Shown: piece after piece, positions 1-6,985 of the stretch
Layout of the letters: every line of letters starts with the position of its first letter
Numbering within the stretch: position 1 is the stretch's first letter
Origin: Paracoccaceae bacterium
GTDB lineage: Bacteria > Pseudomonadota > Alphaproteobacteria > Rhodobacterales > Rhodobacteraceae
Reading direction: 5' to 3'
DNA length: 9,679 nt
NCBI GenBank assembly: GCA_030625695.1
Contig: DAOUQK010000121.1
Span: forward strand, 1 to 9,679
Notes under the pieces: generated by a model
The model's database searches: none
What the model was told of the DNA's origin: nothing
Seen by the model: only the letters and a program-made list of their open reading frames with translations
Translations under genes and position numbers: made by a program

Positions 1-452
1 ATCAGCAACGCAATTGGGCGGATAATACCAACCGTCCAGATATCCTGACCTGTCTGTTTCATGATGAAAAACCGGACCTGTTTTGGGATCAGCGCCAGTA
101 TTGACGAATGGACCGGTATCCTGGGAGAGGTATTGCGTGCCGCAAGAAAGGCCACAGGAACCGCCATAAACAGTGCGAAAACAGTGCCAAGCGTGGCGAT
201 GTTCAGCGTATCCCAGATGGGTTGGCCCAATTGCGTGATATAGCCCCACTTTGGTGGCAAGGCCCGGGTCAGGATGTCATTAGCCGCTATTGGCGCGGTG
301 GCCACGTAATACCATTCGGTCTGGTCGGCAATTTGTTGCCAAGCCTGCACAAACGCCAGCGTTCCAAGAAACCACATGGCCCAGCGGGTGAATTGCGCCC
401 GCCGGTCGCGGAGCTGCCATACTTTAACACCATTTTTCTCGGTCACCGGCAT
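1..452 (-). CDS. phnE: Phosphonate/phosphite ABC transporter permease (PhnE1), 3' end outside window
   Basis: This is the second membrane permease of the PhnCDE-type importer. It is expected to pair with the neighbouring permease in the inner membrane and be driven by PhnC. The first 150 codons are visible. A hydrophobic segment lies at about residues 23-42, and a second at about 82-105 ends in the family-typical AARNTSP. The phrase RPIALL at 145-150 matches the start of the next helix in PhnE proteins. Family members normally place those two phrases only a few residues apart; here about 32 extra residues (111-142) lie between them, in frame and without a stop. The ATG overlaps the stop of the upstream permease by one base (TAATG), so translation is probably coupled. 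The gene may be functional with an enlarged loop, or damaged; the missing 3' part would decide. The family assignment is firm, the state of the gene is not. Confidence 0.8.
   Translation of the reverse strand, partial: MPVTEKNGVKVWQLRDRRAQFTRWAMWFLGTLAFVQAWQQIADQTEWYYVATAPIAANDILTRALPPKWGYITQLGQPIWDTLNIATLGTVFALFMAVPVAFLAARNTSPRIPVHSSILALIPKQVRFFIMKQTGQDIWTVGIIRPIALL
27..122 (-). other. Candidate in-frame insertion inside phnE1
   Basis: About 96 bp (32 codons) separate the conserved phrases AARNTSP and IIRPIALL, which are nearly adjacent in PhnE relatives as I remember them. The encoded peptide has no resemblance to PhnE. Within the block there are short repeats: GACCTGT at 47-53 and 75-81, and GATATCCTG at 39-47 against GGTATCCTG at 115-123. 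There is also a weak hairpin around 62-91 (TGAT/ATCA and AAAAC/GTTTT arms). I see no clean terminal inverted repeats or target duplication, so the block cannot be assigned to a known element. The boundaries are approximate. Confidence 0.4.
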
Positions 453-1264
453 TACTTGATCCTTTCGCGGATGACACCAGACAGGTATTCCAACGCCATG
501 ACAGTGCCGATGATGATGATCAGGATGGCCGCAACACTGTCAAATTCATACCGGTCAAAGGCAGTATTCAACGTGGCACCAATGCCGCCCGCACCAACCA
601 GACCCAACACCGCACTTTCACGAAAGTTGATATCGAGCCGGTACATTGACAGGCCAATCAGACGCGGCATGACCTGTGGCTGGATGCCAAAGTTGATCCA
701 TTGCCACCAGGACGCCCCGGTACTTTCCACCGCTTCTGCGGATACCATGTTCATGGCTTCGATATCTTCGGCCAGCAGCTTGGACAAAAAACCAATACTG
801 GCAAAACTGAGCGTCAGAAATCCGGCAAGCGGGCCAAAGCCAAAGATTTTAACCAGAATGATCGCGACGATAATTTCATTCAGCGCACGGGATATGGCGA
901 CGATAAACCGGCAAACCGCATAGACTGGCAAAGGGGCTATGTTGCGCGCCGCCCCCAAGGCAATCGGAATTGATATGGCAATGCCGACGACCGTGGACGC
1001 CACCGTTATCACCACGCTTTCGATCAGACCCGAGTAAATATCGCTCCAACGAGAGGTGAAGTCAGGATTGGCGAACCCGGCAATAAACTTCCAGCCTTTT
1101 TCAAGCCCGCGCGCGACGCGGGACCAGTTCACTTCGATTGAGTTAAGCGCAAGAATAAAGTAGACGACGGCGCCGAAAATCAGCGCCCAGCGCAGGTAGG
1201 GATTGGCGATAAAGGCCGGTTTGTGCCATTTTCGCCCGATACATGCGTCCAGTTCCACAGTCAT
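452..1264 (-). CDS. phnE: Phosphonate/phosphite ABC transporter permease (PhnE2)
   Basis: Complete 270-residue inner-membrane permease of the PhnE family (usual length about 260-290). A first helix lies near residues 25-42 after a short cytoplasmic tail. The permease core starts with SVVITVASTVVGIAISIPIALGAARN, whose last residues correspond to AARNTSP in the companion permease. The EAA-type loop that docks on the ATPase is visible at AEAVESTGASWWQW, followed by the conserved QPQVMP. VGAGGIGATL near the C-terminus is a PhnE hallmark. The start ATG overlaps the phnC stop (ATGA), and the TAA stop overlaps the next ATG, so it is a coupled member of the phnD-C-E-E operon. Substrate (phosphonate, phosphite or related) cannot be told from the permease. 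Confidence 0.93.
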   Translation of the reverse strand: MTVELDACIGRKWHKPAFIANPYLRWALIFGAVVYFILALNSIEVNWSRVARGLEKGWKFIAGFANPDFTSRWSDIYSGLIESVVITVASTVVGIAISIPIALGAARNIAPLPVYAVCRFIVAISRALNEIIVAIILVKIFGFGPLAGFLTLSFASIGFLSKLLAEDIEAMNMVSAEAVESTGASWWQWINFGIQPQVMPRLIGLSMYRLDINFRESAVLGLVGAGGIGATLNTAFDRYEFDSVAAILIIIIGTVMALEYLSGVIRERIK

Positions 1265-2058
1265 GTCGACGCCTCAGCGTCGTCCTCGTCATCGTCGACT
1301 GTCTCAATGGTCGCTTCCCAGTCCTCTTCGCCATAGATGTGGGTCAGCATATCCGGGGTCAGATCTTCGGGTTTACCGTCAAATACAATCGCCCCGCTCT
1401 CAAGTCCGACAACCCGTTGCACAAACATCTTGGCCAGTTCTACATCGTGAATATTGATGATCGCCGCCAGCCCGCGTTCGGTACACAGCTCGACAATCAA
1501 CCGCATGATCTGACGGCTGGTTTTCGGGTCCAATGACGCGGTTGGTTCATCCACCAGCAACAATGCCGGGTCCTGAATCAATGCCCGGCAAATCCCGACT
1601 CTTTGACGTTGCCCGCCTGACAGTTCATCAGCGCGCTTATCTGCCATTGGCAGCAACCCGACCCGGTCCAGCAAGCGATAGGCACTATCAACATCGCCTT
1701 GCGGAAACTTACGAAACAACGACCGCCAGAACCCGACATAGCCAAGCCGCCCGGACAGTACATTTTCCATCACTGTCAGCCGCTCGACCAGCGCGTATTC
1801 CTGGAAAATCATCCCCATCCGGCAGCGTTCTCTGCGCAGCGCACCAGCCCCCAGCCCGGTCAATTCAACCCCGTCCAAATAGACCTGTCCACTGGTCGGT
1901 TCGACCAGTCGGTTGATACAACGGATAAGCGTCGATTTTCCGGCACCAGATGGCCCGATCAAAGCCAGAACCTGGCCTTTTGGTATCTCAAGCTCAACCG
2001 ATTTCAACGCCTGGTCGCCCGTATTATAGGTCTTTACCAGCTTATCCAGCTTTAGCAT
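1261..2058 (-). CDS. phnC: Phosphonate/phosphite ABC transporter ATP-binding protein
   Basis: Cytoplasmic ATPase that energises the importer. With the start at 2058 it has 265 residues. Walker A is GPSGAGKST (about 35-43), the Q-loop is FQEYALVERLTV (Q about 86), the ABC signature is LSGGQRQR (146-153), Walker B is LLLVDEP (166-172) and the switch histidine is in INIHD (H about 204). All catalytic residues are present. Upstream in-frame ATGs at 2079 and 2070 would add seven or four residues. I prefer 2058 because MLKLDKLVKTY is the normal PhnC N-terminus and a GGGGG purine run sits about nine bases upstream, whereas 2079 follows directly on a hairpin and lacks a ribosome site. The C-terminus carries an unusual acidic tail (VDDDEDDAEAST). 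The gene overlaps phnE2 by four bases. Confidence 0.95.
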   Translation of the reverse strand: MLKLDKLVKTYNTGDQALKSVELEIPKGQVLALIGPSGAGKSTLIRCINRLVEPTSGQVYLDGVELTGLGAGALRRERCRMGMIFQEYALVERLTVMENVLSGRLGYVGFWRSLFRKFPQGDVDSAYRLLDRVGLLPMADKRADELSGGQRQRVGICRALIQDPALLLVDEPTASLDPKTSRQIMRLIVELCTERGLAAIINIHDVELAKMFVQRVVGLESGAIVFDGKPEDLTPDMLTHIYGEEDWEATIETVDDDEDDAEAST

Positions 2059-2083
2059 CCCTGCCCCCATCCCTGACATGTCT

Positions 2084-2110
2084 GCGGCCCGAGAGGTTCC
2101 CCCGGGCCGC
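2084..2110 (-). terminator. Hairpin between phnD and phnC
   Basis: A perfect 8-bp GC-only stem (GCGGCCCG at 2084-2091 with CGGGCCGC at 2103-2110) encloses an 11-base loop. It lies 18 bases after the phnD stop. In the direction of transcription it has no T-run after it, so it is unlikely to be a full intrinsic terminator. Such hairpins behind binding-protein genes often protect the upstream mRNA or cause partial termination, giving more binding protein than membrane components. That role is inferred. Confidence 0.6.
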
Positions 2111-2127
2111 TTATTATTGATTATTTA

Positions 2128-3102
2128 TTACTGGCAGGAATAGCTGACGCCATTGGCCGTATCAATTTTGCGGATCACTTCCCAGAACACCTGATAGGTC
2201 ATTGGCAGGAACTGGGCCTCTTTGGATTTCTCAAACTCGCGCTGAAGGCTTGTGCCTTCCCACTCAAAGTTAAAGAATGCCGCCTCGACCTTGGCCGCCA
2301 GCTCAGGCTTCAGATTATAAACCGTGCCATACCCGGTGGTCGGGAAGGTCTGCGATTTATAGATCGACACCAGTTGATCTTCGGTGATCACACCACGCAG
2401 CAACATCCGATCACGCACCGAATTGGCAATCGACGCCGCCAGATAGTCTTGGTTGGCCACACCCAGGATCGAGTTGTCATGCTTACCCGAAAACACCGGC
2501 TCAAAATCCCGCTCGGGGATCATGTCATAATCCGCTTTCAGGATCGCCGAAGGCGCCTTGAAGCCAGAGTTTGATGTCGGAGAGGTAAACGCCAACTGCT
2601 TGCCACGGATGTCTTCGACCGATTCAATGCCGGAACCCGGGAATGTCAGGATTTCCATCTCATAGCCAAAGCTGCCATCTTCCTTGGCCATCAATGTGAA
2701 CGGACGGAAGCCCGCGCAATTCACCGCCAACGGGTTCGACCCGGTGTTGAACCCGGCAATATGAAGGCGCCCCGAGCGCATGGCTTCGATCTGTGCCGCA
2801 TTCGACTGAACCGGGAAAAAGAGCACTTTCTTGCCGGTCTCGGCCTCAAGGTGGCTCAGAAAGTCCGACCAGGCATCTTTGTACACAGCCGGATCTTCCA
2901 CCGGTGTAAAGGCAAAGATCAATGTGTCCGGGTCCAGCCACTTACTGGAATCCGTAGGCACGTCGGCAATCAAGTCGCCGTCAGTATCGCAATACCGGTC
3001 ATCCAGATCGCCCCGCTCGCAATCCTGTGCCGCAACTGATCCGGCCATCGCCAGACTCAGCGCAAAGGCGGAAACCGTGGCCGCAGTTGTCAGTATATTC
3101 AT
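2128..3102 (-). CDS. phnD: Phosphonate/phosphite ABC transporter periplasmic binding protein
   Basis: Periplasmic receptor that delivers substrate to the two PhnE permeases. With the start at 3102 it has 324 residues. The ATG is preceded by GGGAG at suitable spacing and begins a clear signal peptide (MNILTT..., hydrophobic core, cleavage likely after SVAA, about residue 25). An upstream extension to 3225 has no signal-peptide character and is rejected. The mature protein shows PhnD-type features: IFAFTPVEDPAVY near 62-74, FPVQSNAAQIEAMRSGRLHIAGFNTG (96-121), and the Ser/Thr-rich anion-binding turn TSPTSNSG (173-180). Just after the signal, DTDGDLIAD (39-47) looks like a calcium-binding loop. 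Four cysteines (28, 38, 129, 323) could form disulfides. Ligand specificity is uncertain: phosphonates, phosphite and hypophosphite receptors share this fold. It is the first gene of the operon. Confidence 0.93.
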   Translation of the reverse strand: MNILTTAATVSAFALSLAMAGSVAAQDCERGDLDDRYCDTDGDLIADVPTDSSKWLDPDTLIFAFTPVEDPAVYKDAWSDFLSHLEAETGKKVLFFPVQSNAAQIEAMRSGRLHIAGFNTGSNPLAVNCAGFRPFTLMAKEDGSFGYEMEILTFPGSGIESVEDIRGKQLAFTSPTSNSGFKAPSAILKADYDMIPERDFEPVFSGKHDNSILGVANQDYLAASIANSVRDRMLLRGVITEDQLVSIYKSQTFPTTGYGTVYNLKPELAAKVEAAFFNFEWEGTSLQREFEKSKEAQFLPMTYQVFWEVIRKIDTANGVSYSCQ

Positions 3103-3365
3103 TTGTACTCTCCCATTTTTTATTTTTGATCCGGTAACCGTAATGGACTTTGTCCAAGACGCAAGAAAAACGTTTGCGCAAACAGCGCAATACCTTGTCC
3201 CGAACTTACTTGGTGCCAGCACCACCCGGGGTAAGGGGAAAGTCGACCCTCAGAGGATTTGTGCGACATAGCCGTTAAGGCACCTAAATTGGCCAATCTC
3301 TTGCAACAGCCAAGCATAACAAGCGGCGCAGAATTCTGAGGCAAATTGCACCATCATTTCCTCGC
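3103..3365. other. Non-coding spacer between the MFS gene and phnD
   Basis: This 263-bp stretch should contain the phn operon promoter. It holds the dyads described separately and the phnD ribosome site (GGGAG). I find no pair of CTGTCAT-like repeats that would make a Pho box on either strand, and no clear terminator for the MFS gene, so read-through from the MFS gene into phnD is possible. No credible small gene is visible. Confidence 0.5.
3172..3183. promoter_or_regulatory. 12-bp palindrome, LacI-family operator-like, upstream of phnD
   Basis: GTTTGCGCAAAC is a perfect palindrome 70 bp upstream of the phnD start. The central TTGCGCAA with a CpG dyad axis is typical of LacI/GalR-family operators. 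Two more dyads share this spacer: TGGTGC-CA-GCACCA at 3211-3224 and TGGAC-TTT-GTCCA at 3144-3156. No regulator gene lies next to it, so the binding protein is unknown. I could not place convincing -35/-10 hexamers. Confidence 0.4.
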
Positions 3366-4637
3366 TCAGGCCGGGTTTTGAGATTCCTGATCGCCCACAT
3401 TGTTGACGGTCGGCAGCGTCAGGACCAACACCAGTCCGGTAACGGCAAGCATTGTCAGCCCAAAGAAGGCCCATTGATAACTTCCGACTGTATCAAACAC
3501 GAGGCCCGTCAGGATCGGCGCGATCGAGCCGCCAATTGTTCCGAAAAACAGCACTGTGCCAAAGATGGCCCCATGTGCGCGCATGCCAAAGTATTTTGCC
3601 ACCGTAGGCGAAACCACGGTAAAAAACCCACCATGGGCGAACCCGTAGAAAGCGATCACAACAAAAAGTGGCCAGTGACCAGTGATAAATATCAGCGCAA
3701 TCAGGCTGGTTATCAGGAAAACGAAACAAATAGCATAGGCATTCCTGCCGCCGATTATGTCCACCAGACTGCCCATTGCCAGACGGCCGACGATACTGGA
3801 CGCGCCAATCACCGACAAAAGCGACGCGGCCCGGGCGGCTGTCATTCCCAGATCCATGCCATGAATAGCCAGATGAAGCGGCACCGTCATCAGCGAGGGA
3901 AAGAACAGAAATTGAATTGCGCAAATGGTCCAGAAAAGGCGCGATTTGCGGGCCTCCTGAAAGGTCTGGCCAATTTGCATACTACCAGATGCATGGCCTG
4001 TTTTAACCGGCGGATTTTTCATCGCCATCGCGGCAACCAACAGCAAAACAATCGCTGACAAGCCAAGCACAATAAACGCCGTCCGCCAGCCAAAGCCAAG
4101 GATCAGAATTGCGGCCAATGGTGGGACGGCGACCTGACCCATCGCTGTCCCGGACTTTACAACGCCGGTCATTACGCCGCGGCGGTGTTCAAACCAGCGA
4201 CCGATTGTGGACAATGTGACAACGTCGTGGGTACCTAGGCCGATGCCGATGAGCGTGCCAAATATCAGAAACAACTGCCAGGGTTCGGTAACCTGAGAGA
4301 TCAGGGCATAGCCAATCCCGTAGAGTATCCCGCTGACGGCCAGCACCCGGCGCGGGCCATATCTGTCGTTGAGCCGACCGCCGACCATTGCCAGAACACC
4401 CATCATGAGAAATGCAAGCGAGGAACAGCTGGATAGCAAGGTTCGGGACCAGCCAAACTCAGATTCAAGTTCGCTGAAGAAAATCCCGTAGGAAAACAAC
4501 AGTCCAATAATCGTGAACTGGGTCAGGGAGGCTCCAAAAACGACAATGTAACGTGGGTCCAATTGCAATACTCCATTCTCAATCGGTTTGGCCAAACTGT
4601 CAGGGTTATCGCGATGCCGCAACGGGTGAATCTGCAA
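3366..4637 (-). CDS. MFS transporter, oxalate:formate/monocarboxylate type
   Basis: A 12-helix inner-membrane carrier of up to 423 residues, the usual size. The opening YIVVFGASLTQFTIIGLLFSYGIFF and the following FGWSRT are typical of the OFA/monocarboxylate branch of the major facilitator superfamily. The helix 2-3 motif is GGRLNDRYGPRR (87-97) and a second-half counterpart is LVDIIGGRNAY. The substrate, probably an organic acid, is not readable from sequence. The start is problematic. The in-frame ATG at 4652 is followed by TCT AAA and then TAG, so the open frame begins only after that stop. Usable starts are then TTG at 4637 (no ribosome site) or TTG at 4562, which has GGAG eight bases upstream and would give 398 residues beginning directly before helix 1. 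The rest of the frame is intact. It is divergent from the hydrolase remnant and co-directional with phnD. Confidence 0.85.
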   Translation of the reverse strand: MQIHPLRHRDNPDSLAKPIENGVLQLDPRYIVVFGASLTQFTIIGLLFSYGIFFSELESEFGWSRTLLSSCSSLAFLMMGVLAMVGGRLNDRYGPRRVLAVSGILYGIGYALISQVTEPWQLFLIFGTLIGIGLGTHDVVTLSTIGRWFEHRRGVMTGVVKSGTAMGQVAVPPLAAILILGFGWRTAFIVLGLSAIVLLLVAAMAMKNPPVKTGHASGSMQIGQTFQEARKSRLFWTICAIQFLFFPSLMTVPLHLAIHGMDLGMTAARAASLLSVIGASSIVGRLAMGSLVDIIGGRNAYAICFVFLITSLIALIFITGHWPLFVVIAFYGFAHGGFFTVVSPTVAKYFGMRAHGAIFGTVLFFGTIGGSIAPILTGLVFDTVGSYQWAFFGLTMLAVTGLVLVLTLPTVNNVGDQESQNPA

Positions 4638-4640
4638 TTT

Positions 4641-4682
4641 CTATTTAGACATGGTTACGCGCCTGGTGAATGTAATTTCCAT
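4641..4682 (-). other. Short upstream frame ending in TAG just before the MFS gene
   Basis: Reading on the minus strand, ATG at 4682 opens 13 codons (METs at 1 and 11) that end in TAG at 4643-4641, in the same frame as the MFS protein and only one codon before its TTG. It may be the original N-terminus of the transporter interrupted by a nonsense mutation, or a tiny leader peptide. An AGG lies 9-10 bases before the second ATG (4652). Confidence 0.35.
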
Positions 4683-4720
4683 GTATTTGGCTGCGTGCAG
4701 TCAGTAACTTACAACTCAAC

Positions 4721-5188
4721 GTGGTCTTGCCCGAGTTTTGGGACCCGATCAAAGCCTATTGGGCCGATCCTTTGGTGGCTAACGGTGACGCGTTGCGCGG
4801 CTTTCTGACACTGGACGCTACCAAATGGCAGTTCACCCACGGTATGCAGGACCCCAGCACGATCAGCCCCGATAATTTCTGGCATGTGCAATATTTGCTG
4901 GACCACCCCGGTAATCAGGAGGTGCAGCTTGAAATGTTCCTGGATTATGGCACCAATGTCGGTGAATACCCCAAATGGCAGGCCTTGTTCCGCGAATACC
5001 AGCCGTCCACTCTGCTGAGGTGGGGCAAGAATGACGTGATCTTTCCCGAAGACGGCGCGCATCCTTACAAGGCAGACCTTGTCGATCTGGAATTTCACAC
5101 CCTTGATACCGACCACTTTGCGTTGGCAGAATATGGGGACGAAATTGCCGCTGAAATGAAGATCTTCCTGGGTCGCGTTACCGAGTAG
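4721..5188 (+). pseudogene. 5'-truncated alpha/beta hydrolase (C-terminal half only)
   Basis: About 155 residues similar to the C-terminal half of alpha/beta-fold hydrolases of about 290 residues (the haloalkane dehalogenase/epoxide hydrolase-like group). Recognisable parts in order are the cap phrase LPEFWDPIKAYWADP, then ANGDALRGFL and KWQFTHGMQDPS, then the core strand LLRWGKNDVIF with the charge-relay Asp, and finally DTDHFAL with the catalytic His, then AAEMKIFL. The N-terminal half, which should hold the HGFP oxyanion loop and the nucleophile elbow, is absent. The frame upstream runs only to a TAA at 4673 and encodes nothing family-like. The nominal GTG start has no ribosome site. I conclude it is a deletion remnant with no hydrolase activity. 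No internal stops have accumulated, so the loss may be recent. Confidence 0.8.
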
Positions 5189-5192
5189 GCTC

Positions 5193-5222
5193 ATAAGTGC
5201 CCGGAAAACTCCGGGCGCTTAT
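5193..5222. terminator. Bidirectional terminator-like hairpin
   Basis: ATAAG-T-GCCCGG at 5193-5204 pairs with CCGGGC-G-CTTAT at 5211-5222 around a six-base AAAACT loop: a 12-bp stem with one G-T pair. It lies between the convergent ends of the hydrolase remnant (plus) and the acyl-CoA synthetase (minus). The A/T-rich stem base gives a short U-containing tail either way, so it can serve both genes. An outer GCTCAT/ATGAGC pair (5189-5194, 5227-5232) partly flanks it. Confidence 0.7.
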
Positions 5223-5237
5223 CCGCATGAGCCAGCC

Positions 5238-6890
5238 TTAACGCCGAGGGTTTTGACGAAGTAAGAAACGCTGAATTTTACCGCTTGGCGTCTTTGGTAA
5301 TTCTTCTGTGAATTCCACAATCCTCGGGTACGCATGCGCCGAAAGGCGTTTTTTCACATACGCCTGCAGGTCTTCGGCCAGCGCATCATCCGCTTCAAAC
5401 CCTTTCGCCAAAACCACAACCGCCTTTACAATTTCTGTACGCTGTTTGTCGGGCACGCCGATCACTGCGGCCTCGGTAACGGCGGGATGTTCGATCAACG
5501 CACTTTCAACATCAAACGGCCCAATGCGATAGCCGGACGACGTGATGACATCATCGTTGCGCCCGACAAATGTGACGCAGCCCAGTTCATCACGCTCAAC
5601 CGTATCGCCGGTGCGATAATACCCGCCCAAAATTGCTTTGGTGTCCTGGTTGAAATACCCCTTGAACCAGAGCAGCGGTGAATTTTCGATATCCACCGCC
5701 AATTGTCCCGGCACATTCGGCCCGGCGATATTTCCCTCATCATCAAGCACTTCGACTTTGAAACCCGGCATCGCGTACCCGGCTGAACCCGCCCTGACCG
5801 GATGTTCAAGCCCGTGGTGGTTATTGACCACCATTCCGGTTTCGGTCTGTCCATAATGGTCCTTGATGGGGGCCTTGATGTGCTGATCGAACCAGCGGAT
5901 CACCTCTGGATTAAGCGGTTCGCCCGCACTGCTGACGCGGCGCAGTTTGCCTTGCACCTTGGCCGCTTCCTCGGGGCCCTCGGCAATCATCAAACGAAAC
6001 GCCGTGGGGGCGCCCGCGAAATTTGTAACACCAAGTCGCCGGATATTTTCATAGGTACTGCCCACTGTGAACGGGCCTTCCACCAGCGTGGTTGCGTGGC
6101 CCAAAAGCAAAGGACCAAGGACCGCATAATAAAGACCATACGCCCAACCCGGATCAGCGATATTCCAGAAAACATCGTTGGGTCGCAAATCAATTGCATC
6201 AACCATGTAAGCCCGGAATGACGCCAACGCACTCAATGGAACCGGCACGCCTTTTGCCGGGCCGGTTGTGCCAGACGTGGCCATCATCAACATCAGATCA
6301 TCGCCGTGCCGCAGTACCGGCGCGAAATCAGCAGATTGCTGGGTCAACGCTTGCCGAAAATCAATGTCGCCCTTCGCCAAATCGGTGGATGACGTGGTTA
6401 CCACCGCTACAGGTGGGCAAGCGTCTATTGTATCCAGTTTGTGGCGATTGGCGGTATCAGTGACCACAAATCTGGCCCCACTCATACGCATGCGACCCTC
6501 AATGGCCTTTGGACCAAAGGCCGTGAACAATGGCTGATAAACAGCTCCTGCGCGCAATGTTCCCAGAATGGTGGCAACAAGGTCCGGCGTGCGTGGAAGT
6601 AGGCCGGATACCACGTCTCCCGGGCCTATTCCCTGGGCCGTCAACAGGTTGGCAAACCGGGCTGCATCATCGCGCAACTCGGCAAAGCTGCGGACCTCAT
6701 GGTGGCCGTCCAGCGCAACCCAATCCAGCGCAATCGCATCTGCCTCAACATATCTGTCACAACACTCGACACAGGCGTTTATACTTTTGTCCAGATCTCC
6801 AGCAAACGCTTCGGCCAGCTTGTCCAATCGAAAGCGATTCAATGCCTCGTCATATGGCGGCGATAACCTGTTCGCGATCTGATCTGACAT
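5238..6890 (-). CDS. Acetyl/acyl-CoA synthetase, AMP-forming (AMP-binding family)
   Basis: A cytoplasmic enzyme that activates a carboxylic acid with ATP to an acyl-adenylate and then forms the CoA thioester. It has 550 residues, close to acetyl/medium-chain acyl-CoA synthetases of the short type. All core motifs are present: P-loop TSGTTGPAKG (205-214), PGWAYGLYY (247-255), YGQTETG (346-352), YYRTGD (424-429), hinge GRNDDVI (443-449), GYRIGPFDVES (453-463), and PKTPSGKIQR (532-541) with the catalytic lysine at about 538. The acid used (acetate, propionate, a longer or aromatic acid) cannot be fixed from motifs. The ATG at 6890 has a weak GGGA upstream. It follows the antiporter on the same strand after 95 bp. 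A TATACT hexamer (minus strand of 6953-6958) could be part of its own promoter. Its neighbours, a carboxylate-type MFS carrier and a hydrolase remnant, suggest an organic-acid catabolic locus. Confidence 0.92.
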   Translation of the reverse strand: MSDQIANRLSPPYDEALNRFRLDKLAEAFAGDLDKSINACVECCDRYVEADAIALDWVALDGHHEVRSFAELRDDAARFANLLTAQGIGPGDVVSGLLPRTPDLVATILGTLRAGAVYQPLFTAFGPKAIEGRMRMSGARFVVTDTANRHKLDTIDACPPVAVVTTSSTDLAKGDIDFRQALTQQSADFAPVLRHGDDLMLMMATSGTTGPAKGVPVPLSALASFRAYMVDAIDLRPNDVFWNIADPGWAYGLYYAVLGPLLLGHATTLVEGPFTVGSTYENIRRLGVTNFAGAPTAFRLMIAEGPEEAAKVQGKLRRVSSAGEPLNPEVIRWFDQHIKAPIKDHYGQTETGMVVNNHHGLEHPVRAGSAGYAMPGFKVEVLDDEGNIAGPNVPGQLAVDIENSPLLWFKGYFNQDTKAILGGYYRTGDTVERDELGCVTFVGRNDDVITSSGYRIGPFDVESALIEHPAVTEAAVIGVPDKQRTEIVKAVVVLAKGFEADDALAEDLQAYVKKRLSAHAYPRIVEFTEELPKTPSGKIQRFLLRQNPRR

Positions 6891-6985
6891 GGCTGGATTT
6901 CCCGATATGGTTCTGCACTGCCATAGCTTGGAGAATATCCATAAGAATTACCAGTATACGATGCCGAGAACCTTGTGGGCAGGTC

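Noticed and set aside
108..923. A 271-codon plus-strand open frame across the phnE genes
   Set aside because: It runs antisense to phnE2 and phnE1, whose proteins are clearly family-like. The translation is rich in Arg, Pro and His with no domain resemblance, as expected for an antisense shadow.
3103..3225. N-terminal extension of PhnD to 3225
   Set aside because: The extension precedes a clear signal peptide and the strong GGGAG ribosome site at 3102, and adds 41 residues without family character.
3378..4058. A 226-codon plus-strand open frame opposite the MFS gene
   Set aside because: Composition (Gln, His, Lys, Arg-rich, no hydrophobic core) is typical of the antisense of membrane-protein codons, and there is no ribosome site.
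4709..5194. A 161-codon minus-strand open frame opposite the hydrolase remnant
   Set aside because: The plus-strand translation matches an alpha/beta hydrolase family and this one matches nothing, so it is taken as a shadow despite similar length.
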